Shown here: one piece after another, positions 23,958-31,831 of the stretch
How positions within the stretch are numbered: position 1 is the first letter of the stretch
Layout: each line of letters opens with the position of its first letter
Source of the DNA: Corynebacterium sp.
Lineage (GTDB): Bacteria; Actinomycetota; Actinomycetes; Mycobacteriales; Mycobacteriaceae
Length of the DNA: 38,114 nt
Direction: 5' to 3'
NCBI RefSeq assembly: GCF_030826625.1
Contig: NZ_JAPJNQ010000011.1
Coordinates: forward strand, 1-38,114
The notes under the pieces: model-generated
Told to the model about the DNA's origin: nothing
The model's input: the letters and a program-made list of their open reading frames with translations, nothing else
The model's database searches: none
Position numbers and translations under genes: made by a program

Positions 23958-25156
23958 TGGCGTCGACGCCGAAATCCTCCACCGAGGTGTTCAAACGCTC
24001 GGACAAACCCACCGTCGGTGTCGAATGGGAAGTCGCGCTGATCGATCCCGAAACCTGGGATCTTGCGCACCAGGCGGAGGCCGTCATCGACACCGCTCGG
24101 CGCATCCAGCCGGATATCCACCTGGAAAAAGAATTCCTGCAAAACACCATCGAACTTGTCACCGGTATCTGCGATACCATCCCGCAAGCTGTGGCTGAGC
24201 TCGACCGCGATCTCGCGGTGGTTCGTCAGGCCGCAGCAGAGCACGGCTTGTTGCTGTGGTCTTCTGGTGGCCACCCATTTTCGGATTTCCGTACCAACCC
24301 TGTCAGCGCGAAAATGACTTACGCCGAGATCATCGAGCGCACCCAATACTGGGGAAGCCAAATGCTGATCTGGGGCACCCACGTGCACGTCGGCATCCGG
24401 CACGAAGATCGCGTCTGGCCGATCATCAACGCCATGATGACAAAGTTCGCACACCTTCTTGCGCTTTCGGCGTCCTCGCCAGGGTGGGACGGCATCGATA
24501 CCGGCTATGCGTCGAATCGCACCATGCTCTACCAACAATTGCCGACCGCCGGCCTGCCACCAGCGATCAACACCTGGGAGGAATGGCAGGCCTACATGCA
24601 CGACCAGGCGGCTTCCGGGGTGATCAGCCACACCGGCTCGATGCACCTGGATATTCGCCCGGCATCCAAGTGGGGCACGATTGAGGTGCGGGTTTCTGAT
24701 GCCTCGTCGAACCTGCGTGAGTTGTCCGCGATCACCGCGCTGACGCACTGCCTGGTGGTCTATTACGACCGCATGTTGGATGAGCAGCTTGCCGACGGCG
24801 ACACAAATAACCAGCTGCCTAGCCTGCAGCCGTGGCATATCGCGGAAAACAAATGGCGCGCCGCCCGCTACGGGTTAGATGCGCTGGTGATTACCTCGCG
24901 TGATACCCACGAGCGTTGGGTGAAAGATGAACTCGCTGATCTTGTCGACGAGCTAGCCCCGATCGCAGAAGAACTCGGCTGCGCTGACGAACTGCAGCTG
25001 GTGGCAGAAATCGTCGACAAGGGTGCCGGGTACCAACGCCAGCGGCAGCGCTTCGCGCAAGCTGGGGGAGACTGGAAGAAGGTCGTGGAGGCTACAGCCA
25101 ACGAGATGAACACGTGGCGCCCGCTGGGAGCTGCGGAGATTTCAGAAACCGACTAG
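23957..25156 (+). CDS. ybdK: YbdK-type carboxylate-amine ligase (glutamate-cysteine ligase family 2)
   Basis: 399 residues of the GCS2/YbdK family, which share the ATP-dependent fold of plant glutamate-cysteine ligase and have weak glutamate-cysteine ligase activity in E. coli. Motifs include TVGVEWEVALIDPETWDL at the N-terminus, EFLQNTIELVTGICDTI near 56-72, LLLWSSGGHPFSDF near 96-109, GTHVHVGIRHEDRVWP near 138-153 and SGVISHTGSMHLDIRPASKWGTIEVRVSDA near 216-245. The true substrate in mycothiol-making bacteria is not established. It is translationally coupled to the LytR_C gene by a TAATG overlap. One dispersed 11-mer at 24787-24797 encodes LAD. Confidence 0.9.
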   Translation: MASTPKSSTEVFKRSDKPTVGVEWEVALIDPETWDLAHQAEAVIDTARRIQPDIHLEKEFLQNTIELVTGICDTIPQAVAELDRDLAVVRQAAAEHGLLLWSSGGHPFSDFRTNPVSAKMTYAEIIERTQYWGSQMLIWGTHVHVGIRHEDRVWPIINAMMTKFAHLLALSASSPGWDGIDTGYASNRTMLYQQLPTAGLPPAINTWEEWQAYMHDQAASGVISHTGSMHLDIRPASKWGTIEVRVSDASSNLRELSAITALTHCLVVYYDRMLDEQLADGDTNNQLPSLQPWHIAENKWRAARYGLDALVITSRDTHERWVKDELADLVDELAPIAEELGCADELQLVAEIVDKGAGYQRQRQRFAQAGGDWKKVVEATANEMNTWRPLGAAEISETD

Positions 25157-25158
25157 CT

Positions 25159-25184
25159 GGCTAGCCGGCGTCGACAAGCTAGCC
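25159..25184. other. Hairpin between convergent genes with the 11-mer in its loop
   Basis: GGCTAGC (25159-25165) and GCTAGCC (25178-25184) form a perfect 7-bp stem around a 12-nt loop. The dispersed word CGTCGACAAGC occupies 25169-25179, filling most of the loop and entering the right arm. It lies in the 35 bp between the stops of ybdK and mnhG. No run of T follows on either strand, so it is at best a weak intrinsic terminator. Confidence 0.6.
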
Positions 25185-25191
25185 CTTGCGC

Positions 25192-25584
25192 CTATCCCTT
25201 GCGCGGGTCTTTTTTGCGCAGCGTGCGCTTAGCTGGGCGGTCGTTGCGCGACATCGCAGAATCCGGCGCGTACAAACCTTCACGACGCCCGATGCGGCCC
25301 AGGCGCTGCGCGGTAACCGGGCTGGTCAGCAGCGCGAAAATCACCAGCAAAAACAGCACCCCGATATCGGACTGCCAGCCGTTGTCGTAATCCACGACCA
25401 CCAGGTGGATTCCGGCGCCGATGATGCACATGATCAGCCCGGCGGTCTGCGGTTTGGTCACCGCGTGCACGCGCGACATCGTATCGCCAAAACGGGCCAC
25501 CCCGATGGCGGCAGAAAAGACGAAAATTGCGCCCACGGTGACTAACACCAGGGAGACGACGTCGGCAAGCAAAGCCCAATTCAT
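25192..25584 (-). CDS. mnhG: Na+/H+ antiporter subunit MnhG
   Basis: 130 residues. A small subunit of the multi-protein Mrp/Mnh cation-proton antiporter. It has three transmembrane helices (ADVVSLVLVTVGAIFVFSAAIG, AGLIMCIIGAGIHLVVV and IGVLFLLVIFALLTSPVTAQ). The family motif GVARFGDTMSRVHAVTKPQTAG is present. The basic C-terminal tail (RTLRKKDPRKG) is probably cytoplasmic. ATG 25584 gives the family N-terminus; the open frame upstream is the mnhF gene read out of frame. It is last in the operon, 2 bp after the mnhF stop. The dispersed 11-mer at 25560-25570 covers codons 5-8 (LLAD). Confidence 0.93.
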   Translation of the reverse strand: MNWALLADVVSLVLVTVGAIFVFSAAIGVARFGDTMSRVHAVTKPQTAGLIMCIIGAGIHLVVVDYDNGWQSDIGVLFLLVIFALLTSPVTAQRLGRIGRREGLYAPDSAMSRNDRPAKRTLRKKDPRKG

Positions 25585-25586
25585 GA

Positions 25587-25862
25587 TTAACTCACATCCC
25601 TTTTCCGGAAACGCGTGACGGCAACGGTGGAAATAAACGCCAGCATCGCGATGACCATCATGGCGTAGACCACGGTGGAATTTTTCGTCCACGCAATATA
25701 GGTGGCGCCTGCGCATTGCATCATCGCGACCATGCCATCCAGACCAATGAGCCGGTCCAGCGAATTCGGCCCGACGATAATGCGCCACACCGTGATTGCC
25801 AAGGCCGCGCTGATCAGTAATGCGGGGAAGATCATTAGCGTGGTATACAGCTCTCGATCCAT
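25587..25862 (-). CDS. mnhF: Na+/H+ antiporter subunit MnhF
   Basis: 91 residues, the normal size for MnhF/MrpF. Three hydrophobic helices are seen (LMIFPALLISAALAITVWRII, IGLDGMVAMMQCAGATYIAW and VVYAMMVIAMLAFISTVAVT). The family signature GPNSLDRLIGLD lies between helices 1 and 2. It ends in a basic RFRKRDVS tail. It starts 3 bp after the mnhE stop and ends 2 bp before mnhG. All Mrp subunits are needed together for activity in studied systems, so this gene is meaningful only as part of the operon. Confidence 0.93.
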   Translation of the reverse strand: MDRELYTTLMIFPALLISAALAITVWRIIVGPNSLDRLIGLDGMVAMMQCAGATYIAWTKNSTVVYAMMVIAMLAFISTVAVTRFRKRDVS

Positions 25863-25865
25863 GGG

Positions 25866-26465
25866 CTAGGTCCTTTCGAAGATCTCGATCATGCGGGCTT
25901 CGAGGATTTTGACGCGCTCGAGTTCTTGCTCGATGCGCTCGTCGTTATCCGCGTCGAGCAGGTGAATCGTCAGCGTGCGGTTGGCAATATCAATATCCGT
26001 GACTGCGCCGCCAGGCTGCAGGTTGTACAACGTGACTGCTATGACCAAAATGAATTCGCTGGACACCCGCATCGGGGCGGTGACAATTGCGGTTTTCGGC
26101 AGCTCTTTCGGGCGTAGCGCCAGATATGCCACGTGCAGTGAGGCTCTGAGCAGTTCGACAACGAATACCACCAAAAACCATGCCAGTTTGTGCCAGGAGA
26201 CGTGCAGGCCAGCAACGGGCATCGCGGGCAGTGGTAGGAGGTAGACCACGAGCGTGCCGACGATTAACCCAGCGACGATATTGCCCCAGCTAATCTCGCC
26301 GACCAGGATGATCCACATGATTACCAGCCAGGTGATAAACCATGGGCGGAAGCGGTTACGCAGGCCCTTAGGTACACGCTTTCTTAAGTGAGCTTCGCGG
26401 GCTGGGCTCTTTTGCGATTCATCGCGGGCCCGGTTTTCCTGCGAGTCCTGTGTCCTGGTTCCCAT
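25866..26465 (-). CDS. mnhE: Na+/H+ antiporter subunit MnhE
   Basis: 199 residues, somewhat longer than typical because of a charged N-terminal extension of about 40 residues (QDSQENRARDESQ). The core has helices FITWLVIMWIILVGEIS, NIVAGLIVGTLVVYLLPL and KLAWFLVVFVVELLRASLHVA, then the cytoplasmic MnhE domain with FILVIAVTLYNLQPGGAVTDID and a C-terminal helix IEQELERVKILEARMIEIFERT. The stretch matching LTPGT(L/V) in other MrpE reads LQPGGAV here. Its ATG overlaps the mnhD stop by one base. Confidence 0.92.
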   Translation of the reverse strand: MGTRTQDSQENRARDESQKSPAREAHLRKRVPKGLRNRFRPWFITWLVIMWIILVGEISWGNIVAGLIVGTLVVYLLPLPAMPVAGLHVSWHKLAWFLVVFVVELLRASLHVAYLALRPKELPKTAIVTAPMRVSSEFILVIAVTLYNLQPGGAVTDIDIANRTLTIHLLDADNDERIEQELERVKILEARMIEIFERT

Positions 26466-28213
26466 TAGGAATCGCCTCCTTTGACGGATGTACGGGACTC
26501 AGTAGCAGACTCAGCAGCAGACTCTGTGCGTTCTTCAGACTCTTCCCGACGATCCTCGCCGTCGTCGAGCCGCTCGAGTTCCAGGTTGCGCGTCGGCTCG
26601 CTCGGATCGGTGCCGAGCACCGCGGTGCGGTAAATGTTGACGTCCTGGGTGGAATTGGCAGCACGGTCGGTGATGCTGGCGATAGGGCCAGCCACGACAC
26701 TGATCGCGGTGGATGCGAGTACCAGCATCGCGGTCGCAGCGATCATGCCGAATGGTGTGCGTCCGACGGATTCGCGCTCGGAGAACTCCACTTCCTGGGT
26801 GATATCCGCCAAAGGGGCGGGGCGGGCGATGGCCATGTTGCCTTCCGGGGCGTCTTTTCGGTCGCGGAGGAAGCCCTTGGACCAGACCATGATCATCACG
26901 TAGAGCGTCAGCAGGGAGGTCACCACGGCACCGCCGATCAGTACCCAGGACATCCAAGTATTGGCTTCGGCACCAGCATGGAAGAGCATGACTTTGCCCA
27001 TGAAGCCGGAAAACGGCGGGATGCCGCCCAGGTTGAGTGCCGGGATGAGGTACAGCACGGCGATAATCGGTGCGGTATACATCAGCGATCCCAACCGGCG
27101 CAGCGACGATGTGCCCGCGTGGCGTTCGATCAAGCCGACGACCAGGAACAACGCGGTTTGCACCAAAATGTGGTGCACCATGTAGAAGATTGCACCGGAT
27201 AGGCCTTGCGAGCTGCCTAGGCCGATACCGAAGATCATGAAACCGATGTGTGAGACCAGCGTGAACGACAGCAAACGTTTGATATCGTTTTGCGCCATCG
27301 CGCCCAAGATACCGATGAGCATCGTGGCTAGGGCGACGATCATCAGCAGCGAATCCAAGCTGCCGTCGGTGAACACGGTGGTGCGCATGCGGATGATGGC
27401 GTAGACACCAACCTTGGTCAACAGGCCCGCGAACACGGCGGTGACCAGCGATGGGGCGGTGGGGTAGGCGTCGGGAAGCCAGGAATCCAGCGGGAAAACC
27501 GCGGCTTTAATACCGAAGGCGACCAACAACACGCCGAAAATAGCGGCTTGCGTGCCACCCGGAATATCTTCCATGCGCTGGCCAATCTGGGCCAGGTTCA
27601 CCGTACCGACGGCTGCATAGGTTACGGCAATGCCTAACAGGAACACCATGGAGCTGGCCATCGAAACCATCACATAACCCACACCGGCACGAACGCGCGA
27701 TGGGGAAGCGCCCAGCGTCATCAAGACATACGAGGCCACCAGGAAGATTTCGAAGCCGACGTAGAGGTTGAACAAGTCACCTGCCAGGAATGACAGGTTC
27801 ACGCCCATCGTCAGCAGCATGTACGACGGCAGAAAAACCGCGACGGGCTCATCCTTCGTGTCATCGCGGATGCCCTGCGCGATGGCGAACCACATCACCG
27901 CAAACAAAATGATGGAGCTGACGAACAGCATCATCGTCGACAAGCGGTCAGCGACCAGAGTGATGCCCAGTGGGGCGTCCCAACCGCCGATCTGCAGGGT
28001 TTGGATGCCTTCGCCGTCGACGACGATGAGCATGGTTGCAGAGAGCACCGCGAGTGCCAACAGAGTGAAGAACACGAAGGCACGGCGTACGTTGAGCATG
28101 CGTGGGAACAACAGACACCCGGCCGCTGCAAGCGCGGGAAGGATCACCGGCAGCGGGATCAAAAAAGGCATGTATGGGAGTACTGCCTCGGTGAGGGGTT
28201 CAAGTCTAGTCAT
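26465..28213 (-). CDS. mnhD: Na+/H+ antiporter subunit MnhD
   Basis: 582 residues, a NuoN/NuoM-like membrane subunit with about 14 helices that forms a proton channel of the antiporter. The Proton_antipo_M core spans about residues 120-420, with LSFLAGDLFNLYVGFEIFLVASY, FGIKAAVFPLDSWLPDAYPTAPS, LTKVGVYAIIRM and DIKRLLSFTLVSHIGFMIFG. The conserved Lys and Glu residues of this family lie in these segments. The last 60 or so residues are an acidic, Glu/Ser/Arg-rich tail without homology to the core. ATG 28213 is preferred because the family N-terminus begins there; it overlaps the mnhC end by 8 bp. The dispersed 11-mer at 27935-27945 encodes RLST. Confidence 0.95.
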   Translation of the reverse strand: MTRLEPLTEAVLPYMPFLIPLPVILPALAAAGCLLFPRMLNVRRAFVFFTLLALAVLSATMLIVVDGEGIQTLQIGGWDAPLGITLVADRLSTMMLFVSSIILFAVMWFAIAQGIRDDTKDEPVAVFLPSYMLLTMGVNLSFLAGDLFNLYVGFEIFLVASYVLMTLGASPSRVRAGVGYVMVSMASSMVFLLGIAVTYAAVGTVNLAQIGQRMEDIPGGTQAAIFGVLLVAFGIKAAVFPLDSWLPDAYPTAPSLVTAVFAGLLTKVGVYAIIRMRTTVFTDGSLDSLLMIVALATMLIGILGAMAQNDIKRLLSFTLVSHIGFMIFGIGLGSSQGLSGAIFYMVHHILVQTALFLVVGLIERHAGTSSLRRLGSLMYTAPIIAVLYLIPALNLGGIPPFSGFMGKVMLFHAGAEANTWMSWVLIGGAVVTSLLTLYVMIMVWSKGFLRDRKDAPEGNMAIARPAPLADITQEVEFSERESVGRTPFGMIAATAMLVLASTAISVVAGPIASITDRAANSTQDVNIYRTAVLGTDPSEPTRNLELERLDDGEDRREESEERTESAAESATESRTSVKGGDS

Positions 28214-28712
28214 CGGCGCCTTCCGTTCCTTTGGCGTCTTCGACGGGCTTTTCAAACGACTCTGGGCCGAAGCGGTCGCCTTCTTCGGTGGCGCGCCCAG
28301 TCTTCGGGTCGTCGGAGGCGTCGTGGTCTGGGCCGGCGGCAGCGTTGATCGGCCGGGCGGCAATCGCTGCGTCCTCGTGGTCGTCTTCGACGACGTCGGC
28401 AGAACGGTAGCGGTACTGGCGGTAAGCCAAGGAAAGCAAGAATGCCGTAAGCGCCATGGCGATCACGATCGCAGTCAGGATCATGGCTTGGGCCAGAGGA
28501 TCAGCTTCCCGGTCCGGGTAGAGCGCGGATTCGCTGCCGGTAATCGGTGGTGATCCGGCGGGGCCGCCAGCTTGCAGAATCAGCAGATTCGCGGCGTTGC
28601 CGACCAGCAGCAAACCAAGCACGATTTTCGTGACCGCGCGGTCGAGCATCAGATAGACCCCGGCGGCGAGCATCACCCCGGAGGCGAGTAGCAGGAACAG
28701 GTTCGCTTCCAT
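28206..28712 (-). CDS. mnhC: Na+/H+ antiporter subunit MnhC
   Basis: 168 residues. A NuoK-like subunit with three helices (LFLLLASGVMLAAGVYLML, IVLGLLLVGNAANLLILQAGG and LAQAMILTAIVIAMALTAFLLSLAY). The family motifs GLLLVGNAANLL and DPLAQAMILTAIVI are clear. After the last helix comes an acidic cytoplasmic tail of about 60 residues (Asp/Ala/Glu/Pro), longer than in the family at large. The ATG overlaps the mnhA stop by one base (TAATG), and the end overlaps mnhD by 8 bp, so translation is coupled on both sides. Confidence 0.94.
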   Translation of the reverse strand: MEANLFLLLASGVMLAAGVYLMLDRAVTKIVLGLLLVGNAANLLILQAGGPAGSPPITGSESALYPDREADPLAQAMILTAIVIAMALTAFLLSLAYRQYRYRSADVVEDDHEDAAIAARPINAAAGPDHDASDDPKTGRATEEGDRFGPESFEKPVEDAKGTEGADD

Positions 28713-31700
28713 TAGCTACGGCTCCTTTCTCCGGATTCTCCAGCGGTGGTGACTGCTTGGGTTTTTCCAGCGGTGGTGGCTGCTTGGGTTTTTCCAGCGG
28801 TGGTGGCTGCTTGTGATTTGCGTTGGGCAGCCTTCTGTTCGTTTTTACGCTGCTCGTTTTTGCGCTTGAGGTTCTTCGCGCGATCACGTGCGCGCTGCTT
28901 GCGCTCTTCTTCTTCCAGATCCAGTTGCGTACCCAGGGAGGTGAGCACGTACATCGTCATGCCAATCACGATCAGGTACACCGCAGCGTCGAAAATTAAT
29001 GCGGACGGCAAGGAGACCGCACCGATGACAGGGATGTCCACCGACGCGTAGTACGACGTCAGCGGCGGATCGCCGAAGGCCATTGGTACCAGGGCCGAAC
29101 CGGTAGAAAGCAGCAGGCCGAAGAAGAACAACCGTGCGGGATCGACGGGCAAGGTCTCTTCCAATTCGGCGCGACCACCAGCGACATACCGCAAGGAAAG
29201 AGCCAGGGCAGCGACCAAGCCGCCAGCGAAGCCACCGCCTGGGGCGTTGTGGCCGGCGAAGAAGAAATACACCGATAGTGCCATCATCGACGGGAAAAGC
29301 ACGCGCGTGGCCACATCGACCATGATCGAGCGGTTTGCTGCACGTTCTGTTTCTACTTGGGCGGCCAGCCAGCGGCGCGACACCGCAGTGAGGATCGGCC
29401 GACGGGAATGCCGGACAAACGAGTTGGTGCGGAAGACCAGCGAGGCCACACCGAGCGAGGCGATGATCAGCACGATGGTTTCGCCCATCGTGTCCCAGGC
29501 GCGGAAATCCACCAGGATCACATTCACGGTGTTCAAACCGTGCGAGATTTGTTCTGCCAGTGCCGGCATCGGCTCGGAAATCAGTGGTGCCGTGCGCGCG
29601 TTCATGGCGAACAATGCGACGGTGACCACGGAAAATGCCACTGCGATGGACAGCCAGGCGCGGAAACGGTTGAACTGCGGGCTGCCACGCCATTCCACAT
29701 TGGTCGGCATTTTTCGCAGCACCAACATGAAAATGACCATCAGCACGGTTTCCACCAGCACCTGGGTCAAAGCCAGATCAGGGGCGCCATACATGGCAAA
29801 AATAAACGCCAAGAAGTAACCGGTGACACCGACCAAGATCACCGCTGAGAGCCGGTTGTGCATGACGGTTGCGGCGATCGCGGCAGCAATGATCGCTACC
29901 GCGGCCCCGGCTTGCCATGGTGATTCGCCCAGGTTCAACCGGATATTCGTCCTGTCACCCAGCAGCAGCGCGACCAGAGGCAACACGGTGAGCATGACGA
30001 AAATGACACCCAGGTTGTACTGCAGGGAACCGCGCTGGGTTGAGGCAGTCAAACGCAGCGAAATCCTACGCAGTCGGTTCAGAATGGCGTAGTAGGCGTC
30101 GTTTGCATTGCCCAACGCCGGGTAATCGAAATGAGCTTTCGCGAGTGCCTGGCGCTGCCAGTGCAGAATGAATCCGGTAACGAGAATGCCCGCCGAAATT
30201 GCAAGCGGCAGCGTCCAACCATGCCACAGCGCCAGATCTGTCGCGTGCGCGGCTGCTTCGCTGTGACCCGCGCCAGTTAGGTGCGCATACTCGGAATCTA
30301 AGTGTTGGTTAATGGCATTGGAGATGATGATCGGACGCAGACCGAAGAAGATGGTCAACCCCACCAGTACTGCCGGTGGGCCCCAGAGCAGCACCGTGAT
30401 TGGTTTCATCTGGGTGACTTCCTGGCATATGCCGCCGCCAGTGGGGTGGGTGGGTTTCTTGCTTGCAAACGCACCATAAATCACCCGGATGGAATAAGCG
30501 ACCGTGAACACGGAGCCGACGACGATGAGCACCAGCATCAATTGCCGTGGGGTGCCCACCAGAAGGTCTTCATGCAGCACAGCCTCCAGAGCCGCTTCCT
30601 TGGCGACGAATCCTAGCAACGGGATCACACCAGCCATCGAGGCCGCTGCCAGAATAGCGATGACTGCTAACAGCGGTTGCTTGCGGCCCAAACCGGAGAG
30701 ATTGAAAATATCGCGGGTTCCGGTGGAATGGTCGATCGCGCCGACGACCATGAACAACGTCGCTTTGAACAGCGAGTGCGCGACGGTCAGTGCCAGACCT
30801 GCCAGCATGGCTTCGCGCGAACCGATGGCCACCACTGAGGTGATAAAACCGAGCTGGGAGACGGTACCGTAGGCCAGAATCAGCTTCAGGTCGCGCTGCT
30901 TTAGCGCCATCCAACCGCCGAGCAGCATGGTGAACAAGGCCAGCGGAATGATCAGCGCGTGCCAGGTAGAAACCTGGGCAAAATCAGGTGCAAGGCGCGC
31001 AACCAAATAGATTCCTGCTTTGACCATCGCCGCAGAGTGCAGGTAAGCCGAAACCGGGGTTGGTGCGGCCATGGCACCAGGCAGCCAGAAATGAAACGGC
31101 GCGATCGCAGATTTCGACAGTGCGCCGATGATGACCAGCACGATAGACACCCCGATATACGGCACGTCTGTCAGGTCCGTGTTTGCGGCAAACTGGCTGA
31201 GTTCTGAGAACCGCCACGTGCCGGTGGTTTGCCCCAGCAACACGATGCCCACCAGCATCGTCAGGCCGCCGAGCACGGTGACCATCAAAGCTTGGCCTGC
31301 TGCACGACGCGAGGAGGCGCGTTCGCCGTAATAGGAAACCAGCAGGAAAGACAGCACGGAGGTTGCTTCCCAGAAGATGTACAGCAACAGGAAGTTATCT
31401 GAGCTGACCAGGCCCATCATTACGGCAGCGAAGGCCATCATTTGGCCTGCGAACATGGCCAGGCGTCGCGTTGTGGAAGTGAAATACCCCCAGCAATACA
31501 GCATCACCAGTGCACCCACCCCGGTGATGATCAGCCCAAACAATGCGGATAAGGCATCGATGCGCAGGTTGATATTCAGATGGATTTCCGGCACCCAGGC
31601 CAGCGAATACTGCAGCGTGCCATCACCGGAAAAGGTATCGTTAACGAAGTGCTGCAGCAACCAAAAAAATCCTGCTGCGGGCACTGCCGCGAGCAAGGCG

Positions 31701-31780
31701 AAGGCTGGACGGCCCAACCAGTGGATCAGAAGCGGCGCCAGGATCGCGGCGCAGGCTAGGGAACCAAGCAGGATGAGCAC
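28712..31780 (-). CDS. mnhA: Na+/H+ antiporter subunit MnhA, fused to MnhB
   Basis: 1022 residues, the large subunit and the first gene of a six-gene operon. The order is: NuoL-like N-terminal region (1-115), Proton_antipo_M channel domain (about 115-400, with FLLLYIFWEATSVLSFLLVSY, SKSAIAPFHFWLPGAMAAPTPVSAYLHSA and LILAYGTVSQLGF), further helices, a DUF4040/MbhD segment near 620-690 (YGAPDLALTQVLVETVLMVIF), then an MnhB domain near 820-960 (VLFPSMMALSVYFFFAGHNAPGGGFAGGL). The fusion explains why no separate mnhB is present. The C-terminal tail is Lys/Arg-rich and then repeats TQAATTAGK. The start is a GTG with a strong AGGAGG 9 nt before it. The antiporter exports Na+ or other cations in exchange for protons, giving salt and alkali tolerance. 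Confidence 0.95.
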   Translation of the reverse strand: MLILLGSLACAAILAPLLIHWLGRPAFALLAAVPAAGFFWLLQHFVNDTFSGDGTLQYSLAWVPEIHLNINLRIDALSALFGLIITGVGALVMLYCWGYFTSTTRRLAMFAGQMMAFAAVMMGLVSSDNFLLLYIFWEATSVLSFLLVSYYGERASSRRAAGQALMVTVLGGLTMLVGIVLLGQTTGTWRFSELSQFAANTDLTDVPYIGVSIVLVIIGALSKSAIAPFHFWLPGAMAAPTPVSAYLHSAAMVKAGIYLVARLAPDFAQVSTWHALIIPLALFTMLLGGWMALKQRDLKLILAYGTVSQLGFITSVVAIGSREAMLAGLALTVAHSLFKATLFMVVGAIDHSTGTRDIFNLSGLGRKQPLLAVIAILAAASMAGVIPLLGFVAKEAALEAVLHEDLLVGTPRQLMLVLIVVGSVFTVAYSIRVIYGAFASKKPTHPTGGGICQEVTQMKPITVLLWGPPAVLVGLTIFFGLRPIIISNAINQHLDSEYAHLTGAGHSEAAAHATDLALWHGWTLPLAISAGILVTGFILHWQRQALAKAHFDYPALGNANDAYYAILNRLRRISLRLTASTQRGSLQYNLGVIFVMLTVLPLVALLLGDRTNIRLNLGESPWQAGAAVAIIAAAIAATVMHNRLSAVILVGVTGYFLAFIFAMYGAPDLALTQVLVETVLMVIFMLVLRKMPTNVEWRGSPQFNRFRAWLSIAVAFSVVTVALFAMNARTAPLISEPMPALAEQISHGLNTVNVILVDFRAWDTMGETIVLIIASLGVASLVFRTNSFVRHSRRPILTAVSRRWLAAQVETERAANRSIMVDVATRVLFPSMMALSVYFFFAGHNAPGGGFAGGLVAALALSLRYVAGGRAELEETLPVDPARLFFFGLLLSTGSALVPMAFGDPPLTSYYASVDIPVIGAVSLPSALIFDAAVYLIVIGMTMYVLTSLGTQLDLEEEERKQRARDRAKNLKRKNEQRKNEQKAAQRKSQAATTAGKTQAATTAGKTQAVTTAGESGERSRS
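28740..28813 (-). repeat. 27-bp tandem repeat in the mnhA 3' end
   Basis: Units start at 28740, 28767 and 28794. The first two are complete and differ at one base; the third stops after 20 bp. The repeat keeps the reading frame and encodes a nine-residue TQAATTAGK-type unit in the C-terminal tail of MnhA. The near-identity of the copies suggests recent duplication by slippage. Confidence 0.85.
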
Positions 31781-31831
31781 AACGAATTCCGCCTCCTATT
31801 TTGCACGCGGGCAAGGGAACATTTTACGAGT

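Noticed and set aside
26450..28553. Long plus-strand frames over mnhC-mnhE
   Set aside because: The minus-strand frames encode unmistakable antiporter subunits; the plus-strand products are Arg/His-rich shadow sequences.
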